DNA of 64,000 bases, taken from Paludibacter sp. GTDB lineage: Bacteria; Bacteroidota; Bacteroidia; Bacteroidales; Paludibacteraceae. Below are positions 26,171 to 34,173 of the stretch, piece by piece. Every line of letters starts with the position of its first letter. Position 1 is the first letter of the stretch. Position numbers and translations under genes: made by a program. The notes below the pieces were generated by a model. That model ran no database searches. It was given only the letters and a program-made list of their open reading frames with translations, and had not been told where the DNA came from. Location: the NCBI GenBank assembly GCA_031292575.1, contig JARLGX010000032.1, positions 16,018 to 80,017 on the forward strand. The letters run 5' to 3'.

Positions 26171-26203
26171 ATTAGGCGAAGGCTTAGGCTTAGGCTTAGG
26201 GTG
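26171..26203. repeat. Inverted-repeat arm (TTAGGC-type) after the S23-like gene
   Basis: Three tandem ggctta units (about 26181-26199) with a half unit before them. Inverted complement of the arm at 26627-26660. The arm ends 12 bases before the LarA-like start codon. Confidence 0.75.
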
Positions 26204-26216
26204 AGATTTAATTTAA

Positions 26217-26582
26217 TTATTTTTCTAAATAATGAATCAACGCATTTATTTCTTCAATTAACTTTTTATATCGTGTAATTAGACTTTCGCTTGTTTCAAT
26301 GGGTAAATATTTCTGATTTTCAGCAACCAATATTTGGCTCATTGATTCATAAGCACTTCCTCTTGCTATTTTGTAAAAACGAGTTTTATCTTTTGGTTCA
26401 AATCTTCCATAACCTTCTGCTAAATTATGAACAACTGAATTTGCAGCACGTTTTAATTGGTCAGTAAGTGCATAACGTTCTTCGGAAGGAAATTTCTTTA
26501 TTAAATGATATACTTCAACAAGCAAACTGAATGACTGTTGCCAAACGCTCATATCCCGAAAATCATTGAATTTCTTATCCAT
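26217..26582 (-). CDS. Four-helix bundle protein, 23S rRNA intervening-sequence (S23) family
   Basis: A 121-residue all-helical protein of the S23/IVS family: FRDMSVWQQSFSLLVEVYHL, FPSEERYALTDQLKRAANSV, NLAEGYGR and FYKIARGSAYESMSQI. Such genes lie in intervening sequences within 23S rRNA genes, and relatives (Avd) assist diversity-generating retroelements. Function in isolation is unknown. Here it sits inside the sugar-acid operon, flanked at 26171-26203 and 26627-26660 by complementary arms, exactly between the kinase stop codon and the LarA-like start. No reverse transcriptase or variable repeat is nearby. This looks like an inserted element. Confidence 0.88.
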   Translation of the reverse strand: MDKKFNDFRDMSVWQQSFSLLVEVYHLIKKFPSEERYALTDQLKRAANSVVHNLAEGYGRFEPKDKTRFYKIARGSAYESMSQILVAENQKYLPIETSESLITRYKKLIEEINALIHYLEK

Positions 26583-26626
26583 AAAACAGTTTTTCTGATA
26601 TTAAGTTTTTCTTCACTTCACTTTCA

Positions 26627-26660
26627 ATAGCCTAAGCCTGTGCCTAAGCCTGTGCCTAAG
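26627..26660. repeat. Inverted-repeat arm (TTAGGC-type) before the S23-like gene
   Basis: Three cctaag(cc) units spaced 12 bases apart, at about 26631, 26643 and 26655; complementary to the arm at 26171-26203. The last base abuts the stop codon of the PfkB kinase at 26661. In RNA the two arms could form a stem enclosing the S23-like gene. Confidence 0.75.
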
Positions 26661-27737
26661 TTACCTCTTCACTCTCGCATTTCCGCCCCAGATACTCCAG
26701 ATTTGGTCTTCGTCAGCAGGTTGTGCATAGTCGGTTAAGAATGTGGTTGCCAATGCACCAGAAGCCCAACCGAATTGTGCCCATTTTTCTGATTCCCACC
26801 CTTTCAGGATAGCGTAAAGCATACCACCCACAAAACCATCGCCACCGCCAATTCGGTCAAGCACATTGATTTTACGTGGTTCAATCACATTCCAGGTTTC
26901 TCCATCAAGCATAATAGCACCCCAAAGATGTTCGTTGGTGCTGATTACCTGACGCAATGTAGTTGCATAAACCGAAGCATTGGGGAAAGCCTGTTTTACA
27001 CGTCCAATCATACCCTTGAACCCTTCAATTTGGGCTTCAATGCCTTTTCCTCCTGCTTCAGGGCCTTCAATACCCAAACAAAGCTGGAAATCTTCTTCAT
27101 TCCCAATTAAAATATCAGACACAGAAGCAATTTCAGTAAAAATATCGCGTAATTCCTTGTCACGACCTTTCCAAAAAGAAGCACGGTAGTTTAAATCAAA
27201 TGAAATGCGTGTTCCTGTTTTTTTAGCGTAACGGGCCAATTGCAGACAGAATTCGCTTGTTTCGACTGATAAAGCAGCAATTAATCCGGATAAATGCAAA
27301 ATCTGAACACCTTCTTTTTCAAAGATACGGCCTAAATCAAAATCTTTTACATTCAATGTTCGTCCTACTTCACCGGCACGGTCGTTCAACACCCGTGGTC
27401 CTCTTGAACCGAAGCCACTATCAGCAATATTAAACTGATGACGATAGCCCCAGGGATCGCCCTGAGCTACTTCGGGTCCTTCATAATCCATGTGGCGGCT
27501 TTTCAGATCACTTTTAATCATTTGTGCAATCGGACTGTCTTTCACGAAAGTAGTCAATACTTTTACCGGAAGTCCCAGGTAAGAGGAAATACTGGCAACA
27601 TTTGTTTCGGCACTCGAAACCTCCATTTGAAATAATTTGCTGCTCTGAACAGGTTGTCCATTTACAGGCGTAATGCGAACACCCATACTGGTGGCTACCA
27701 TTAATGAGTATTTAAAATCTTTTTTTAGTGTTATCAT
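26661..27737 (-). CDS. PfkB-family sugar-acid kinase (second KdgK-like paralogue)
   Basis: A 358-residue ribokinase-fold kinase: N-terminal ETNVASISSYLG, LHLSGLIAALS, ISFDLNYRASFW, ILIGNEEDFQLCLG, and the anion-hole/catalytic motif DRIGGGDGFVGG. It is clearly a paralogue of the KdgK at 55523-56548 (same DLNFR/DLNYR and GNEED features) but diverged in the substrate half. Candidate substrates are KDG, or gluconate/mannonate given the LarA-like and gnd neighbours. It follows uxuA by 92 bases. Which acid it takes cannot be told from sequence. Confidence 0.85.
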   Translation of the reverse strand: MITLKKDFKYSLMVATSMGVRITPVNGQPVQSSKLFQMEVSSAETNVASISSYLGLPVKVLTTFVKDSPIAQMIKSDLKSRHMDYEGPEVAQGDPWGYRHQFNIADSGFGSRGPRVLNDRAGEVGRTLNVKDFDLGRIFEKEGVQILHLSGLIAALSVETSEFCLQLARYAKKTGTRISFDLNYRASFWKGRDKELRDIFTEIASVSDILIGNEEDFQLCLGIEGPEAGGKGIEAQIEGFKGMIGRVKQAFPNASVYATTLRQVISTNEHLWGAIMLDGETWNVIEPRKINVLDRIGGGDGFVGGMLYAILKGWESEKWAQFGWASGALATTFLTDYAQPADEDQIWSIWGGNARVKR

Positions 27738-27829
27738 GATTTATTTATTAGTTGATTGGTTAATTCGCTAATTAGTTAATTGGTTTAAGTTGTTCCTTAT
27801 ACAATCAATCGTAAATATAAAATTGTAAA

Positions 27830-28999
27830 TCAAAACAATGTTCTTGATATTCCCATTTCCAATCCCCGCAACTCGGCCATGCCTCTCAGCATACCGATAG
27901 CCGAATAACCCGGATTAGTTTTCTTATGCAAATCGTCTAACATTTGATGTCCATGATCCGGTCGCATCGGGATATTGCGTTTGTAAGTGTACTGAACCAC
28001 GAGCAAGGCTTTCATGGCTTCATACATATCCACATCACCTTCCAGGTGGTTATCTTCAAAGAAATCGCCATCACTATCGCGCCGGGTACTGCGGAAATGC
28101 ACGTAGTACAAACGCTCTCCAAATTCGCGTAACATTGACGTCAAATCGTTTACCGACGAAACTCCAAACGAACCTGTACATAAACATATTCCATTAGATA
28201 AACTCGGAACTGCGGCAAAAAGTTTACGAACATCTTCGGCTGTACTTAATATACGTGGCAACCCTAAAATTGAACGAGGCGGATCATCAGGATGAATAGC
28301 CATTTGTACGCCAACCTGATCGGCAACATGTGTAATTTCGTTGATGAAATAAAATAAATTATTTCTCAATTGATCTTCATTAACATTGGCATAAGTATCC
28401 AATGCAGCCTGAAATTGTTCTAAAGAAAAGCTTTCTTCAGCTCCCGGAAGTCCGGCAATCATATTTCGGGTCAGCTTTTCTTTTTCAGCTTCGCTCATTC
28501 CGTCGAATCGCGCTTTTGCTTTCGAAATTTGATCGACGGTATAATCTTTCTCGGCATTCGGACGTTTCAGAATATACAAGTCAAAAGCTACAAATGCTGC
28601 CATTTCAAAACGCAATGCTTTTGAACGGTCAGGCATCTCGTAAGCCAGATCGGTACGGGTCCAGTCTAAAATAGGCATGAAATTGTAAGTCACAATTTTG
28701 ATATCACATTCAGCTAAATTTTGAATGGTTTGTTTGTAGTTTTCAATGTATTGCTTGTAATTGCCGGTTCTTTTCTTTATATCTTCGTGTACCGGAACAC
28801 TTTCCACCACCGACCAGATTAAACCTGCTTCAGCAATCATTCTTTTGCGGTACAAAATGGCCTCTACAGGCCAAACCTCACCATTTGGAATTTGATGTAA
28901 AGCCGTTACAATATCGGTTGCACCAGCCTGACGAATGTCCCATAATGATACCGGATCATTTGGTCCGTACCATCTCCACGATTGTTTACATAAATACAT
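27830..28999 (-). CDS. uxuA: D-mannonate dehydratase
   Basis: A 389-residue TIM-barrel metalloenzyme that dehydrates D-mannonate to 2-keto-3-deoxygluconate (KDG). Motifs: [20 protein letters not shown] at the start, [34 protein letters not shown] (metal Cys region), [21 protein letters not shown] and RPDHGHQM (metal His). Length equals the E. coli enzyme (394). It is the convergence point of the galacturonate and glucuronate routes here, in an operon behind the SDR and uxaE. Confidence 0.96.
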   Translation of the reverse strand: MYLCKQSWRWYGPNDPVSLWDIRQAGATDIVTALHQIPNGEVWPVEAILYRKRMIAEAGLIWSVVESVPVHEDIKKRTGNYKQYIENYKQTIQNLAECDIKIVTYNFMPILDWTRTDLAYEMPDRSKALRFEMAAFVAFDLYILKRPNAEKDYTVDQISKAKARFDGMSEAEKEKLTRNMIAGLPGAEESFSLEQFQAALDTYANVNEDQLRNNLFYFINEITHVADQVGVQMAIHPDDPPRSILGLPRILSTAEDVRKLFAAVPSLSNGICLCTGSFGVSSVNDLTSMLREFGERLYYVHFRSTRRDSDGDFFEDNHLEGDVDMYEAMKALLVVQYTYKRNIPMRPDHGHQMLDDLHKKTNPGYSAIGMLRGMAELRGLEMGISRTLF

Positions 29000-29012
29000 A
29001 ATCTAAATATGA

Positions 29013-29190
29013 CCACTGTCCCCTAAAGGTGAATGAAGTTAGTCCATTCTCCTTTAGAATATCAGAGGATTTTTCTAAATAAATTTCTAATACCTTAAAT
29101 TAATAAATTCCCTAACCTATAATGGAAATTTTATTATTATTTTTTTAAATAACATTCTAATCCAAACTCCCCCTTTAGGGGCTGGAGGTC
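29013..29190. repeat. Cluster of dispersed GC-rich repeat copies between uxuA and the SDR gene
   Basis: This 195-base gap holds several degenerate copies of the repeat (gtcccctaaaggtga at 29019, tctcctttaga at about 29048, and a good copy ccccctttaggggctggagg at 29169-29188). No other content is seen. Confidence 0.5.
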
Positions 29191-29194
29191 GTTT

Positions 29195-30007
29195 CTAAAT
29201 ACAGAAAACATCAAAACCACCATCAATAACGGTTAATGTGCCTGTTACGAATTTTGAAGCATCGCTGGCTAACCAATGTAATGTTCCAAGCAATTCTTCA
29301 GGTTCCCCAAATCGTCCAAATGGTGTATGTGCAATAATGGTGTTTCCACGTGCAGTTAACGAACCATCAGAATTAGTTAATAAAGCTCTGTTTTGTTCGG
29401 AAATGAAAAAGCCGGGAGCCATTGCATTCACGCGCAATCCTTCGCCGTATTTTGTAGCCAATTCTATGGCTAAATACTTTGTAAAATTGGTAACTGCGGC
29501 TTTTGCAGCCCCATAACCGACCACACGGGTCAGCGGACGTAAAGCCGATTCGGAAGAAATATTGATGATATTTCCCTGTTTTTGGTCGGTCATTACTTTA
29601 GCAAAAACCATTGTTGGGATTACAGTACCAAATAAATTTAAATCCACTACGGTTTTGAATGCAGCCACATCTAAATCAAAAATTGTTTTATCGGGTCCAA
29701 TCGTAGCACCGGGCATATTTCCACCGGCTCCATTAATCAATACATCTATGCGGCCATACTTTGCCAAAATATCGTTCGAGTTTTGTTCTAAAAGCTCTTT
29801 ATTGTTAACATCCGATTGAAGAAACAGAGCTTCCTGCCCTTTAGCCAATATGCCATTTACAAGTTTGTCGCCGGTTTCTTTATTTCGCGCCAGGACAACT
29901 ACTTTTGCACCTTGTTCAGCCAGGTATTCCACCATACAACTTCCCAAAACACCGGTTCCGCCGGTAATTACTATTACGCGGTCTTTTATATCAAATAGGT
30001 TTCTCAT
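29195..30007 (-). CDS. SDR-family D-mannonate oxidoreductase (fructuronate reductase)
   Basis: A 270-residue short-chain dehydrogenase: VIVITGGTGVLGSCMVEYL (cofactor loop), NGAGGN, catalytic Ser in NISSESALR and YGAAKAAVTNF (YxxxK), and a late APGFFISEQNRALL loop. Predicted to reduce D-fructuronate to D-mannonate. It is not related to the polyol-dehydrogenase-type UxuB of E. coli but matches the SDR type (YjmF-like) found with uxuA in Firmicutes and Bacteroidetes. Lies between uxaE and uxuA, which supports the role; a keto-deoxyuronate reductase (KduD-like) side role is possible. Confidence 0.88.
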   Translation of the reverse strand: MRNLFDIKDRVIVITGGTGVLGSCMVEYLAEQGAKVVVLARNKETGDKLVNGILAKGQEALFLQSDVNNKELLEQNSNDILAKYGRIDVLINGAGGNMPGATIGPDKTIFDLDVAAFKTVVDLNLFGTVIPTMVFAKVMTDQKQGNIINISSESALRPLTRVVGYGAAKAAVTNFTKYLAIELATKYGEGLRVNAMAPGFFISEQNRALLTNSDGSLTARGNTIIAHTPFGRFGEPEELLGTLHWLASDASKFVTGTLTVIDGGFDVFCI

Positions 30008-30020
30008 TTTTTTATCCTTT

Positions 30021-30043
30021 TACCCCCAATTCCTAAAGGAAGA
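30021..30043. repeat. Dispersed GC-rich repeat between the SDR gene and uxaE
   Basis: tacccccaattcctaaagga, a degenerate copy of the repeat family described at 56549-56740, in the 113-base gap. Confidence 0.5.
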
Positions 30044-30120
30044 CAATATTACTCTATTCTTCTAACTCTTTGTAGCAAGAACGAATAATCAAATTTTACT
30101 TCAAAACTCAGGGGTTTTTT

Positions 30121-31368
30121 TTACAGATTAAACAACCGTTTCAAATGACGATCGAAGATATTTTCTTCTACGCAATTTCCAATTATGTCAGCATATTTTT
30201 CCAACAAATCGGTATAGCTATTTCCCATTTCAGAAGCCACTTTGTAAGCCACATGTATTAATTGACGGAAGTTAGGATTATAATCGGCATGACCGGGTAT
30301 ATGACGAAGTGTGTTGGCATATTTTTCACTTGTCCACGCATTTACTTCTTCAACCGAAGGTAATTTGGAATCATCAATATCAATCACATCTGCATAAGGT
30401 GCACATAATTCATCTTTACGATTAAATGAATTGGCGTAAATCTGTTTTGCCAAAACCAACCCTTCGCCACCTGCAACTGCCAAGCCAATTACTTCTTCAA
30501 GCCAGGTTGTTCCAGCGGTTTTCAAGTGGAGTCCTTTGTTATATTTCTTGATAACATGAGCCATTACAGGATAAATGGAGAATTTATCGCTCCCGGAATG
30601 TATGCTCAATTTCAATTCTTCCGGCAATCCGAATTCTTTCACAGCAAAATCAATAACCAATACATCTTCTTCAAATTCTTTGGCAAATTGAGTTACATCC
30701 CCCGTATAATCGACACCTTTATTAAAACGGCCTGTAAATTTTGGAGCAATAGTTTGGGCAGGAACACCTTTATCAGCAAGCATTTTCAAAATAAATAACA
30801 ATTCAATTGGAGTTTGAGGTGTTTCCACTTCATCCATCGAAACCTCGGTGATAAAATTACCCTCACCTTTCGATTTTTTAAGAAAGTTGTAAATATCAGC
30901 TGCTTGTTGCGTGGCAGCAAGAAATTTTCCAGCGATATTTTCCAACAACTCAACTGTAACCAATAATGGATGATCAACTCCCGGAAGTTCAAGCTTTCCA
31001 ATATATTTGTGGCACGAAGCTACAAACGCAGTAATATCCTCTTTTTTACTTTCTTTTCCAATAAACGCTGCAACATCCAATGTGAAAAAGTCAGAAGAAT
31101 CTACAAATGGTGCAACATTACTTAAATTGATATGGTCGGCATCCACAAAATACTGTCCAGTAAATCCTAACGTTTTTACAGCATTATCTGCTTCTATACG
31201 AACATCTTCGGGTTTTGTATGAACATACGTGTGTTCACGATTCGATTTATTCCAAACCGGACTAATGTCCAAACCAAATTTGTTTGCAGTCATGATAGCA
31301 CGAAGCTGAGCTTCGCCCTGATGCGAAAAACGATCGCCAGTACCAATACTGAATTTTCCTAATTTCAT
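30121..31368 (-). CDS. uxaE: Tagaturonate/fructuronate epimerase
   Basis: A 415-residue protein like UxaE, described from Thermotoga, which epimerises D-tagaturonate to D-fructuronate and so joins the galacturonate route to the uxu route without altronate. Features: MKLGKFSIGTGDRFSHQGEA at the start, FVDADHINLSN, TAFVASCHKYIGKLELPG, IAPKFTGRFNKGVDYTGD, SIHSGSDKFSIYPV and HLKTAGTTWLEEVIGLA, with conserved His/Asp/Lys sets. Second gene of the operon, 32 bases after the LacI gene. uxaB and uxaA are not in the window, which fits this shortcut. Confidence 0.88.
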   Translation of the reverse strand: MKLGKFSIGTGDRFSHQGEAQLRAIMTANKFGLDISPVWNKSNREHTYVHTKPEDVRIEADNAVKTLGFTGQYFVDADHINLSNVAPFVDSSDFFTLDVAAFIGKESKKEDITAFVASCHKYIGKLELPGVDHPLLVTVELLENIAGKFLAATQQAADIYNFLKKSKGEGNFITEVSMDEVETPQTPIELLFILKMLADKGVPAQTIAPKFTGRFNKGVDYTGDVTQFAKEFEEDVLVIDFAVKEFGLPEELKLSIHSGSDKFSIYPVMAHVIKKYNKGLHLKTAGTTWLEEVIGLAVAGGEGLVLAKQIYANSFNRKDELCAPYADVIDIDDSKLPSVEEVNAWTSEKYANTLRHIPGHADYNPNFRQLIHVAYKVASEMGNSYTDLLEKYADIIGNCVEENIFDRHLKRLFNL

Positions 31369-31400
31369 AATCTTTGAATTTTATTATTGTTTTTATAAAT

Positions 31401-32474
31401 TTATTCTGTAAAATGTATATAATCTTCTATATTTTCTTTGATTAATATGTCGATGGGAACGTAATTTACTTTTTTTATTTCCTGACGGAAAATTAGCTCC
31501 CTACACATATCTCTAACCGTAAAATATGCTTGTTTATCAGGGCGTTGAGCAATAAGGAAAGAAATCACACCTTGCTGTAAATATGTAACATTCTGGGTCA
31601 ATAAATCGTAACCAATTAAACGAACTTTAGTATGATTTAACTCATCCAGATGTTTAGCCAGTCGATAAACTCTTGAGTTAAATGTAATTGCCGCCTTAAT
31701 ATCCAAATGCGTAGTAAAAACCTCATTTAACAGATTTTTATTTGCTTCTTCATCGTTGTTATTAAACTCTAAATTTATAATTTCAAAATGATTTTCAAGT
31801 TTATTGTCTTGAATATATTGCATAAATCCATTATTTCTGGCAAGTGTTTGGTTCGAAACAGAACCCTTCCGATGTGTACGAATAACCAATATCTGAGCTC
31901 CATTTTGTAATGAATTAAGAAGCAATTTTGCTGCAATATAACCACTGCTAAATGAGTTTTGCCCATAATAAGTTAAATAATCAACGTCCTCAATCATAGA
32001 ATCAATAAATGAATAAGGAATACGACGTTTAGTCAATTCATCAATAAAAGCAGATGATTCGTTTCTAAATATAGGAGCAATAATAACCGCATCTGGTTCA
32101 TTTTTAAGAATATCATTAGATACATTCACAAATGAGCGTGTATCGTATTGATTAAAATATTGTTTTTCAATGCGTACATTATAATGTGAAAAATCCTGAG
32201 CAGCCAGATTGAAACCTTTATCAACATTTTCCCAATAATCACCCACTACGTACGATGGAAATAAGCAAACAAACCGGTATTGTTTTTTTGATGCAAGTGA
32301 ACGAGCAAACAAATTAGGTTTATAATTCATCTCATCGAGTACCTTTGTTACAGCTTCTCTACTTTTAGCAGATACATCTCCCCGTTCGTGAAGCACGCGA
32401 TCAACCGTTCCCTCTGAAACACCTGCGAGTAATGCAATGTCTTTAATGCGAATTTTTGGATTCAAATCATGCAT
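31401..32474 (-). CDS. LacI-family transcriptional regulator of hexuronate genes
   Basis: A 357-residue LacI/GalR regulator: N-terminal helix-turn-helix IRIKDIALLAGVSEGTVDRV, hinge-helix LHERGDVSAKSREAVTKVLDEMNYKPN, then a periplasmic-binding-fold effector domain. It is the first gene of the uxaE-SDR-uxuA operon and has a pair of inverted operators directly upstream (32493-32512 and 32565-32584). The same pair recurs upstream of uxaC. Predicted to sense a hexuronate or KDG-type intermediate and repress both operons and itself. The effector is unknown. Confidence 0.9.
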   Translation of the reverse strand: MHDLNPKIRIKDIALLAGVSEGTVDRVLHERGDVSAKSREAVTKVLDEMNYKPNLFARSLASKKQYRFVCLFPSYVVGDYWENVDKGFNLAAQDFSHYNVRIEKQYFNQYDTRSFVNVSNDILKNEPDAVIIAPIFRNESSAFIDELTKRRIPYSFIDSMIEDVDYLTYYGQNSFSSGYIAAKLLLNSLQNGAQILVIRTHRKGSVSNQTLARNNGFMQYIQDNKLENHFEIINLEFNNNDEEANKNLLNEVFTTHLDIKAAITFNSRVYRLAKHLDELNHTKVRLIGYDLLTQNVTYLQQGVISFLIAQRPDKQAYFTVRDMCRELIFRQEIKKVNYVPIDILIKENIEDYIHFTE

Positions 32475-32492
32475 ATAGATTTCAAATTATTA

Positions 32493-32512
32493 TTCCGTGT
32501 TCGTACACAGAA
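32493..32512. promoter_or_regulatory. LacI-type operator A (own promoter of the LacI-uxaE operon)
   Basis: ttccgtgttcgtacacagaa; imperfect palindrome around the central CG, shared with sites at 32565, 53639 and 53713. Lies just downstream of the predicted start of transcription. Confidence 0.7.
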
Positions 32513-32523
32513 TGAATTTCGCA

Positions 32524-32531
32524 CAAAAGTA
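32524..32531 (-). promoter_or_regulatory. -7 promoter box of the LacI-uxaE-uxuA operon
   Basis: TACTTTTG on the minus strand, a perfect TAnnTTTG match 50 bases before the LacI start and just upstream of operator A. The -33 element is weak. Confidence 0.5.
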
Positions 32532-32564
32532 ATATATATTTTGTAAATATAAAATCATTTTTGT

Positions 32565-32584
32565 CGTCGTGTGCGAACACGGAA
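32565..32584. promoter_or_regulatory. LacI-type operator B
   Basis: cgtcgtgtgcgaacacggaa; the reverse complement matches operator A at its first 11 bases (ttccgtgttcg). Centre-to-centre distance from A is 72 bases, about seven helical turns. Confidence 0.7.
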
Positions 32585-32845
32585 GAGAAATTGCAATCAT
32601 AGGCGTATAATAAACTGCTTAATAAGTGCGCGTTACGAATATGGAATCTGATTTCAGAATCATTGTTTTTATTGAAAAAATTGAAAATTATTTTATCACA
32701 TTAGTTTTAGTTGGGACTTATTATACTTTTTATACTTTCAACAAAAGTAAATTTAAATAAAATGAGACCTTAATCTGCCTCTTTTAATCATCTATGAATT
32801 TAGACTAAAAGAAAATGTACTCAGATTTACAGAGAAAATCAGGTA

Positions 32846-34162
32846 TTATTCTATCAGTATCGCTATCAAATCCATAACATTGGTACGTGTGGAGCCGGTG
32901 ATTAAATGTCCGCCGGTTTTTTCGAAGAAGTGATACGAATCAAAATCAGGTAAATAATTTTGGGGAAGTATGTTTTTAGCTAAAGCATCCGGGCAGGTAT
33001 TGCCATCAACTATTGCACCGGCAGCATCGGTTGGACCATCATTTCCATCGGTACCGGCTGATAAGAGCGTGATTTCCTTGGTGCCCAACAGCAGACAAGC
33101 GGCTACGAGCGCGAAATGTTGATTTCGGCCACCCAACCCGAGACCTGTTACCTGCAGGGTTGTTTCTCCGCCAAAAAGCAAACAAACCGACCGTTGATGC
33201 ATGATGTTGCGTTGAATGTTCAGTGCCAAGTCAACCACATATTTGGCGGCTTTGGTGGTATCTCCAACCAATTCCGAAGTCATTATAATCGTTTTATAAC
33301 CCAATTCTGTTGCTTTATTTCCGGCAGCTTCCAACGCTATTTTATTACTTCCGATAATAAAATTACGTGTGTTTTCAAAAATCGGATCATCCGCTTTGGG
33401 CGTTTCGGGTATCTTGCCTTCCATTCCTTTTGTCAGGTGAAGTAAAACAGGTTGAGGAATTTTTTCAGTCAAATCATATTTCTTCAAAATGCGTATGGCC
33501 TCCTCAAATGTACCTGAATCGGGCGAAGTTGGTCCGGAGGCAATCACTTCCAACGAATCGCCCACAACATCGGATAAAATCAGACTGACCAACGTGGCCG
33601 GATAAACAATTCGGGCTAATTGACCGCCTTTTACATTCGAAACATGCTTACGGACGGTATTCATTTCTTTAATATCCGCGCCGCTTTTTAGTAGCAGTTG
33701 GTTCAATTCTATCAAGTCATTCTGACCAATGCCTTCGGGCAAATCAGCAAGAAGCGAAGATCCGCCTCCCGAAATCAGGCAAATAACCAGGTCGTCTTTT
33801 TGGGCGTTTTTCATTAATTGTACGATAGCAGCAGTTGCCTGAAATCCAAAATTGTCGGGTGTTGGATGTCCGGCTTCGGTAACCTGAATTTTTGCCAGTT
33901 CACAACCATGACCGTGCTTTACAATAACATGTCCATCCGTAATTCTATTGCCCAATATCAATTCCACTTCCTTGGCCATCAACGCGCTTGCTTTGCCGGC
34001 ACCGATTACAAATATCCGCTTAATTTTATCGAGCGGGATAGAAATATCATAAATGGAAAGAATATTGTTTTCTATTTTAAGACTTTTGTGTATCATTTTA
34101 TCGGGCAATACACTTTCTACGCCCGCCCTGAAAATTTGATCAACACAATCTTTTGCATTCAT
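32846..34162 (-). CDS. Glycerate 2-kinase (MOFRL/TtuD family)
   Basis: A 438-residue protein of the GckA/TtuD family that phosphorylates D-glycerate to 2-phosphoglycerate. N-terminal DUF4147 domain: IFVIGAGKASALMAKEVE, VTEAGHPTPDN, VICLISGGGSSLLADLPEG, MNTVRKHVSNVKGGQLA, VVGDSLEVIASGPTSPD. C-terminal MOFRL domain: LLFGGETTLQV-GLGLGGRNQHFALVAA, LSAGTDGNDGPTDAAGAIVDG. Last gene of the HTCS-led operon, 11 bases after GntP. Suggests glycerate or an aldonic acid is made or imported. Confidence 0.93.
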   Translation of the reverse strand: MNAKDCVDQIFRAGVESVLPDKMIHKSLKIENNILSIYDISIPLDKIKRIFVIGAGKASALMAKEVELILGNRITDGHVIVKHGHGCELAKIQVTEAGHPTPDNFGFQATAAIVQLMKNAQKDDLVICLISGGGSSLLADLPEGIGQNDLIELNQLLLKSGADIKEMNTVRKHVSNVKGGQLARIVYPATLVSLILSDVVGDSLEVIASGPTSPDSGTFEEAIRILKKYDLTEKIPQPVLLHLTKGMEGKIPETPKADDPIFENTRNFIIGSNKIALEAAGNKATELGYKTIIMTSELVGDTTKAAKYVVDLALNIQRNIMHQRSVCLLFGGETTLQVTGLGLGGRNQHFALVAACLLLGTKEITLLSAGTDGNDGPTDAAGAIVDGNTCPDALAKNILPQNYLPDFDSYHFFEKTGGHLITGSTRTNVMDLIAILIE

Positions 34163-34173
34163 TTGAAATTAAT

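Larger units (their letters stand above)
32475..32845. other. Regulatory intergenic region upstream of the LacI gene
   Basis: 371 bases between the end of the glycerate kinase gene and the LacI gene. It holds the operator pair A/B and a perfect TACTTTTG -7 box on the minus strand (32531-32524) that would start transcription just at operator A. Bases 32536-32560 (ttttgtaaatataaaat core) match the region between operators C and D near 53690. The remaining 250 bases show no gene or RNA. Confidence 0.55.

Noticed and set aside
26217..26582. Diversity-generating retroelement, because Avd belongs to the same four-helix family
   Set aside because: No reverse transcriptase, template repeat or variable repeat is seen within many kilobases; only the S23-like gene and arms are present.
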